From NCBI GenBank assembly GCA_900467685.1, contig UBQX01000013.1:1-64000 (forward strand): a stretch of DNA of 64,000 bases, in the 5' to 3' direction. The stretch is from Hyphomicrobiales bacterium. Lineage in GTDB: Bacteria > Pseudomonadota > Alphaproteobacteria > Rhizobiales > Rhizobiaceae. The position numbers and the translations under genes are program-made. Under the pieces are notes generated by a model. The model worked only from the letters and a program-made list of their open reading frames with translations. It was not told the origin of the DNA and made no database searches. Each line of letters begins with the position of its first letter. Position 1 is the first letter of the stretch. Shown piece after piece: positions 60,339 to 64,000 of this stretch.

Positions 60339-62039
60339 TCAGAACTCTTCCCAATCGGCGCTTGCCACAGCGGACGCCTTCGTCCCCGGGCGAAACGCTT
60401 CCGCGATGACCGCCTGCTGGCGCGCCGGCGCCGGGGCATCCTGCGTTTTCAATGTATCTGCGACGCCGGCAACGGGCAGTCGAGACCTTTCCGCTGACGT
60501 AGGCGACACTCGAAGGGGCGCCTTGGCGAGGCTTACGGATCGTACATCTTTAGGTTTTCCAGTCTGGAAAGCCCCCAGCATCGAGGCGATTTTCTCGATC
60601 TCCTGAACCAGAGCTTGGCTTGCTGCGGTCGTTTCTTCCACCATAGCCGCATTCTGTTGGGTGCCCTGGTCCATGACGTTGACGGCCTGGCTGATTTCCT
60701 TCAGGCCAGTCGCCTGTTCCCGGGTTCCGTCCACGATCGCGGAAACGTTGGCATTGATGTCATTAACCTGACTGACAATCTTTTCCAATGCGTCACCGGT
60801 TTCGCCAACCAGATCGACCCCATTCCTGACCTGAAGAGACGATTTTGTAATCAGCGCCTTGATCTCTTTGGCGGCATTGGCGGAACGCTGCGCGAGTTCC
60901 CGCACTTCCTGGGCAACCACGGCGAAGCCTTTACCCGCGTCGCCTGCTCGTGCGGCTTCCACGCCAGCATTGAGCGCCAGAAGGTTGGTCTGGAACGCGA
61001 TATCGTCGATAACACCAATAATGTTGGAAATCTCACTGGAAGAGCACTCGATTTCATCCATCGCGCCGATCGCCCGCCTCACGATGTCGCCCGAATGTTC
61101 GGCACTTTTCTTGGCCGCATGAACCAGTCGCCCGGCATCCTCGGCGCGCTGCGCGGATTCGCTGACAGTCGTGGTGATCTGCTCGAGCGCGGCAGCCGTT
61201 TCTTCAATGGAGGCCGCCTGCCGCTCGGTGCGATGTGACAGGTTCTCGGCCGCCGAGCGGATCTCGTTCGATCCACCGCGGATATTTTCAGCACTGCGAT
61301 CGATTTCAGCAATCGTCGTCGCGAGCTGTTCGGTCGCGTGATTGAAATCATCGCGGATCTTGCCGAAAATATCGTCCAGACTGTCATCGATACGGTAGCC
61401 AAGGTCACGGTTGGCGATAGCGGCAAGCGCCCTGCCAAATACGCCTTGCAGAAAATCCTTTTCCTTTTCGCCCTCTTCCTGAGCGTTGCGAACGTCTTCC
61501 TTCGCCTTGTAGTCGTTGATATCGAGCACGGTGCCAAGATCGATGGCAACGGCGCGGATCAAAGCGGAGACGCCTTCGGCGACCGCATCGACTTCTGCGG
61601 CGTTTCTGCTCCCCAGGATGCTGCGCTTCTTCAGCTTGTCCTTGATTATGTCCTCAACCAACTGCGACAGGATCAGACCGCCGCTCGTGACGACGCGCAG
61701 CTTGGGCGCGAGCTTGTAGCCAATGGCAATGTTTGCCGGCGCCAGGGTCGCGTTCATGAAGGTGCCGCCGAAGTCGCCGCTGGTGGTTAGCGCCCAGCGC
61801 TGCAAGTTGGATTCGACCGCGGCATCTATCTTTTCCTGGCTTGTAAGAAATCCGCCATAGGTCCGATCTTTAACAGCCTGCCCCAATGCCTTCTTTATCG
61901 CGCCCGGGATGTGACGCTGGATTGAGTCGTTTATGGACTTCAACGCCTGGCGCGACTTTTCGTCGAACTGTATGATGTCGATCGACCAATGCGTGCCGGC
62001 TTCGAGATGACTTTTAATCGACAGCGTTTCGTTTGCCAT
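60339..62039 (-). CDS. Cytoplasmic methyl-accepting chemotaxis protein with protoglobin-like sensor
   Basis: This 566-residue receptor has no membrane segment. Residues about 10-180 resemble a globin-coupled sensor domain (TYGGFLTSQEKIDAAVESNLQRWALTTSGDFGGTFM). Where such sensors have the haem-binding His (AHVRIGL-type motif) this one has ANIAIGY with N103, so haem binding is doubtful. A long linker and the MCP signalling domain follow (IDDIAFQTNLLALNAGVEAARAGDAGKGFAVVAQEVRELAQRS, hairpin tip intact). The C-terminus ADWEEF is a CheR/CheB docking pentapeptide. No other che genes are in the window. Confidence 0.85.
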   Translation of the reverse strand: MANETLSIKSHLEAGTHWSIDIIQFDEKSRQALKSINDSIQRHIPGAIKKALGQAVKDRTYGGFLTSQEKIDAAVESNLQRWALTTSGDFGGTFMNATLAPANIAIGYKLAPKLRVVTSGGLILSQLVEDIIKDKLKKRSILGSRNAAEVDAVAEGVSALIRAVAIDLGTVLDINDYKAKEDVRNAQEEGEKEKDFLQGVFGRALAAIANRDLGYRIDDSLDDIFGKIRDDFNHATEQLATTIAEIDRSAENIRGGSNEIRSAAENLSHRTERQAASIEETAAALEQITTTVSESAQRAEDAGRLVHAAKKSAEHSGDIVRRAIGAMDEIECSSSEISNIIGVIDDIAFQTNLLALNAGVEAARAGDAGKGFAVVAQEVRELAQRSANAAKEIKALITKSSLQVRNGVDLVGETGDALEKIVSQVNDINANVSAIVDGTREQATGLKEISQAVNVMDQGTQQNAAMVEETTAASQALVQEIEKIASMLGAFQTGKPKDVRSVSLAKAPLRVSPTSAERSRLPVAGVADTLKTQDAPAPARQQAVIAEAFRPGTKASAVASADWEEF

Positions 62040-62105
62040 CTGAGACTTCCCTCTCCTCCAGTCAGTAATCTAGCTTACTATTTAGAGAATAGGATTAATT
62101 TGCTG

Positions 62106-63287
62106 TTAAAGCCCGGCATTCAACGGAGGGATGACACCTGTTTTTGCAAGGTCTTCAATACGGTCCGTCGCCAATCCCCAGGAGATGAGCACAGAGGCTG
62201 TCGTTTCAAACGGGTTTGGCGGCGGGTTTCTGACTGACCCCGGAGTTCGGCTGAAACGTGGGGCGGGTGCGGGCTCGATGACCCCGTCATGATCGAGATA
62301 GGTCTTGCGCGCCCTTGCGGCCGGATGGTTGGGGGCCTCCTCCATGTCCAGCACAGGCGAAACGCAAGCGTCACTGGCCGCGAAGATCTCGGCCCACTCG
62401 TCACGCGTTTTCTTGACGAATTCGTTTGCGAAAATTGCCCGCAACTCATCCCAGCGCGACTGATCATGCTGTCTGGGAAGAGCCTTGTCATCAAGGCCGA
62501 GTTTCTCCACGAATTCCTTGTAGAAGCGCTTCTCCACCGCGCCGACGGCCATCCAGCGATCGTCTTTCGTCTGATAGGTCGTGTACCAGGGCGCCCCGCC
62601 GTCGACTGAATTCGTGCCGCGCTCGAGGTTCCAGAAATTGGCCTGCCGGTAGCCCATATGCATCGACATGAGGCTTGCGACCCCGTCGACCATGGCGGCA
62701 TCGACGACCTGACCCAGACCGGAGGCCCGCGCCTCGACAAGGGCGGCCAACATCCCCATGGCGAGATAGAGCGAACCACCGCCGAAATCTCCGACCAGGT
62801 TAAGGGGTACTGCCGGCGCATCGCCTTTCGGGCCGATTGCCGCAAGCGCGCCGGCCAGAGCGATGTAGTTGATATCGTGCCCCGCCGTCTGAGCCAGAGG
62901 CCCCTCCTGCCCCCAGCCCGTCATCCGACCGTAAACGAGGCGTGGATTAAGCCCAAGGCAGACGTCAGGTCCGAGCCCCAACCGCTCCATGACGCCGGGC
63001 CGAAAACCTTCGACCAGAATGTCGGCCTGTCCCACCAGCTCCTTGACCACCTCCACGCCGTCCGGCGACTTCAAATCGACGGCAATCGCCTGTTTAGAGC
63101 GGTTCAGGAAATCGAAGCGCCGGTCGATTTCAAAGCCAAGGTCGGCGCTTGACAGACGCTGGACGCTGACGACTTCAGCGCCAAGATCGGCCAGGAGCAT
63201 GCAGCAAAATGGGGCTGGCCCGATATTCGACATCTCGACGACACGAATGCCCTTGAGCGGCCCGAGTGCCTTAGCTTTTGTATTCAT
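62106..63287 (-). CDS. CaiB/BaiF-family CoA transferase, alpha-methylacyl-CoA racemase-like
   Basis: This is a 393-residue protein from ATG 63287 (GTG 63296 is possible but has no ribosome spacing). The family nucleotide-loop regions are clear (GPAPFCCMLLADLGAEVVSVQRL, then DLKSPDGVEVVKELVGQADILVEGFRPGVMERLGLGP). GHDINYIALAG and NLVGDFGGGSLYLAMG supply a His and an Asp 30 residues apart (H140 and D170 from the GTG), the spacing of the racemase catalytic pair in MCR/AMACR. It therefore probably epimerises a 2-methylacyl-CoA rather than moving CoA. Divergent from the dehydratase gene. Confidence 0.9.
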   Translation of the reverse strand: MNTKAKALGPLKGIRVVEMSNIGPAPFCCMLLADLGAEVVSVQRLSSADLGFEIDRRFDFLNRSKQAIAVDLKSPDGVEVVKELVGQADILVEGFRPGVMERLGLGPDVCLGLNPRLVYGRMTGWGQEGPLAQTAGHDINYIALAGALAAIGPKGDAPAVPLNLVGDFGGGSLYLAMGMLAALVEARASGLGQVVDAAMVDGVASLMSMHMGYRQANFWNLERGTNSVDGGAPWYTTYQTKDDRWMAVGAVEKRFYKEFVEKLGLDDKALPRQHDQSRWDELRAIFANEFVKKTRDEWAEIFAASDACVSPVLDMEEAPNHPAARARKTYLDHDGVIEPAPAPRFSRTPGSVRNPPPNPFETTASVLISWGLATDRIEDLAKTGVIPPLNAGL

Positions 63288-63488
63288 GAGTGCCACTAAC
63301 CTCTATATTCCGGATGCATCGCCTGGTTTCCGATGGCGCACGATCCATTTTTTCCTTTATTACACAGGCATAAGTGGTGGTAAAGAAAATTAGTATATGA
63401 AGCGTACGATTCTGATTGATTTCCGGAGAAGGTGAGTTATACTCATTAACGTTCAAGGCGCCGCAAGGCATTACCGAGGGAGGTCGGC
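63288..63488. promoter_or_regulatory. Divergent promoter of racemase and dehydratase genes
   Basis: This gap of about 200 bases is AT-rich at 63340-63445. It contains GAGGGAGG at 63475-63482, a strong ribosome site for the rightward gene. No clear operator was made out. Confidence 0.4.
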
Positions 63489-64000
63489 TTGGAACGGCAG
63501 GAGATTATGCGGAGATTTGCCGAGGCAGCAGGCAATCCTCTTTCCTACGCCAGGGCGTGGAAGGAAAGGACGGGCCGCAAGGTCATTGGCTCATTCCCGA
63601 TGAATTTTCCCGGCGAACTTGCCCATGCGGCGGGTGCGCTGCCGATGATTTTGCAGGAGACCGATGATCCGATCACGGCCGGCCATGGCGTGCTTTTCCC
63701 GTTCTATTGCGGCTTCACCCGATCGATGGTGGACCAAGCGATGCGGGGCGAATTTGACGTGCTGGACGCCATCATGTTCGGGGATCATTGCGTTCAGCTG
63801 CTCGGGGCCGCCGACGGCATTCGCATGCATCTCACCAAGACGCGCGTCATCTTCTTCCAGCTTATTTCCTCGATGTGCGATCCCTGGACACAAGGACGCT
63901 CTGAAGAAAGCTTTGCCAAGCTTCGCGCAGAGCTTGAGGATTTCATCGGGGAAGCCGTGGCGGATGATGCCATGCATGCCTCGATCAGGCTTTTCAACCG
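63489..64000 (+). CDS. 2-hydroxyacyl-CoA dehydratase / benzoyl-CoA reductase subunit (HgdB/BcrC-like), 3' end beyond window
   Basis: The frame is open from TTG 63489 (behind GAGGGAGG) to the end of the window; ATG 63507 is an alternative start. The visible 170 residues read RRFAEAAGNPLSYARAWKERTGRKVIGSFPMNFPGELAHAAGALPMIL, the N-terminal pattern of the HgdB/BcrC/FldB family, with cysteines in FPFYCGFTRS and SSMCDPW placed as iron-sulfur ligands of this family. These enzymes hold [4Fe-4S] clusters and need an ATP-driven activator. An activator or second subunit gene is expected downstream. Confidence 0.82.
   Translation, partial: MERQEIMRRFAEAAGNPLSYARAWKERTGRKVIGSFPMNFPGELAHAAGALPMILQETDDPITAGHGVLFPFYCGFTRSMVDQAMRGEFDVLDAIMFGDHCVQLLGAADGIRMHLTKTRVIFFQLISSMCDPWTQGRSEESFAKLRAELEDFIGEAVADDAMHASIRLFN

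Overview
The window reads as an accessory replicon or large integrated element of a Rhizobiaceae-type alphaproteobacterium. The evidence is a SyrB-family regulator, a rhizobial-type pmtA, DUF1403 next to an ScpB-like protein, DUF736, a complete VirB/VirD4-type conjugation system with VirC-like partition genes, a cytoplasmic globin-type chemoreceptor ending in WEEF, and four copies of an sRNA-like element with anti-Shine-Dalgarno motifs. No rRNA, tRNA, CRISPR array or repABC cassette was seen. Plasmid versus integrative element therefore cannot be decided from this window.

Left part (1-24 kb), accessory and defence region. A DUF6880 gene runs off the left edge. It is followed by a PIN/Phd toxin-antitoxin pair, a tyrosine recombinase with a VapBC pair directly upstream, a DUF1403-ScpB pair, and a third PIN toxin with an HTH partner. 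Next comes a complete QatABCD anti-phage operon (6976-11901, + strand). Facing it tail to tail is a three-gene operon (12110-18437, - strand) made of a zinc-hook SMC-like ABC ATPase, a small middle component and an FAD/NAD(P)-fold protein. I read this as an ABC-three-component (ABC-3C) conflict system with a redox-type third component, and it is the best candidate here for a poorly described system. Then follow SyrB and a partner that shares its C-terminal coiled coil, a pmtA copy broken by an in-frame stop at codon 14, an sRNA copy, a cold-shock protein, and DUF736, XRE, VirC2-like and VirC1-like genes.

Middle part (24.6-48 kb), conjugation. A control region carries an array of inverted repeats and a P-type oriT (hairpin plus TATCCTG|CC). 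It is followed by MobC, a MOBP-type relaxase and a small membrane protein. The inferred nick polarity brings the defence region into the recipient first and the tra genes last. Between relaxase and T4SS lies cargo: a TerB-like/BRCT protein and a fusion of a TRAP-type binding protein with an alpha/beta hydrolase, which an IS630-family element has split. The T4SS operon (- strand, 45195 to 32328) runs virB1-B2-B3-B4-second transglycosylase-B5-B7-B6-B8-B9-B10-B11-D4. Divergent from it are three exported SNase-fold proteins and two small secreted proteins.

Right part (48-64 kb). Small hypothetical genes, a WGR protein and its decayed duplicate, a DMT transporter, three further sRNA copies within 2 kb, an orphan ParD, a ParDE pair and an ISNCY-type element with a 5-bp target duplication. 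Beyond the IS the content becomes metabolic: etfBA, enoyl-CoA hydratase, an ACAD10/11-like phosphotransferase, a CrtC-like lipocalin protein, a PaaI thioesterase, TetR, the chemoreceptor, a CaiB-family racemase and the start of a 2-hydroxyacyl-CoA dehydratase subunit. Together these look like part of a CoA-thioester catabolic cluster.
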